Below are positions 63,945 through 64,000 of a stretch of DNA of 64,000 bases, piece after piece. The stretch comes from CAZTPC01 sp964615565 (GTDB lineage Bacteria > Patescibacteriota > Saccharimonadia > Saccharimonadales > AWTP1-31). A model generated the notes under the pieces. The model was not told where the DNA came from, searched no databases, and saw nothing but the letters and a program-made list of their open reading frames with translations. The stretch lies in the NCBI GenBank assembly GCA_964615565.1, contig CAZTPC010000002.1, positions 16,073-80,072 of the forward strand. The letters run 5' to 3'. The stretch's first letter is position 1. Every line of letters begins with the position of its first letter. The translations under genes and the position numbers were made by a program.

Positions 63945-64000
63945 CGTTGGTTTGGTTACTCATATTTTGCCTCCTATTAATTGTTGGGTTTCTAAAACAT

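Noticed and set aside
63745..63963. 72-residue ORF on the minus strand (GWRDSNPRMLGPEPSALPLGD)
   Set aside because: It is the antisense of tRNA-Gln; this peptide arises from any tRNA of this type and is a known false gene.
1..64000. Alternative genetic code (TGA as glycine)
   Set aside because: TGA ends rnhB and gatC in ATGA overlaps with the next gene and is not needed inside any conserved domain.

Overview
The window reads as chromosomal DNA of a Candidate Phyla Radiation bacterium, most likely a Candidatus Saccharibacteria (TM7) relative. This is judged by eye, without any database search. The reasons are a reduced core-gene set packed with almost no spacing, a split transketolase, a GatCAB amidotransferase with a small extra ORF in its operon, a type IV pilus ATPase, TGA used as a true stop (ATGA overlaps at rnhB/yraN and gatC/gatA, so not the TGA=Gly code of some CPR lineages), and many host-contact or envelope proteins. 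About 61 protein genes, one tRNA and a 10-N assembly gap inside dnaE are present. No insertion sequence, prophage, CRISPR array or rRNA was seen, and no gene-free stretch exceeds 300 bases.

Layout. 0-9 kb: tyrS (cut by the window edge), a class A penicillin-binding protein, radA, a membrane HExxH protein and clpC behind a perfect CIRCE operator. 9-24 kb: nusA with a coupled lipoprotein, an M1 aminopeptidase, yraN-rnhB-rplS, malic enzyme, pilB, a SPOUT methyltransferase, a CAP-domain surface protein and dnaE. 24-29 kb: two small membrane-associated proteins, a MOSC protein and gatC-gatA-orf-gatB. 29-33.5 kb: the most unusual locus, a HerA/TraG-like ATPase followed by three tandem paralogues of an unrecognised solenoid-like protein. 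33.6-38.6 kb: an alpha/beta hydrolase, uvrB, and a SLOG-family protein coupled to an unknown 412-residue protein. 38.6-47 kb: carbohydrate metabolism (PfkB kinase, aldolase, split transketolase, rpe, rpiB, gapA), pyrophosphatase, GDPD and a flavin reductase. 47-57.5 kb: a two-headed peptidoglycan hydrolase, trxB-glutaredoxin, FKBP, NUDIX-ABC exporter, and pheS-PNPOx-pheT. 57.6-64 kb: a secreted EF-hand protein, yajQ, a phosphatase-like protein, a GH63-like hydrolase, rmuC, a ZIP transporter divergent from fur, and tRNA-Gln.

How it fits together. The sugar genes form a GAPDH plus non-oxidative pentose phosphate operon next to an aldolase. GatCAB and tRNA-Gln suggest the transamidation route to Gln-tRNA. 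Fur and ZIP form a metal-homeostasis pair. Penicillin-binding protein, peptidoglycan hydrolase, CAP protein, pilus ATPase and the ATPase-solenoid operon are candidates for growth on or contact with a host cell.

Two genome-scale patterns stand out. First, many first-in-operon genes have a -10 hexamer ending 6-8 bases before the start codon and no Shine-Dalgarno, which implies leaderless mRNAs. Second, convergent genes often abut or share the same four bases (TTAG) as their two stop codons, leaving no room for terminators.
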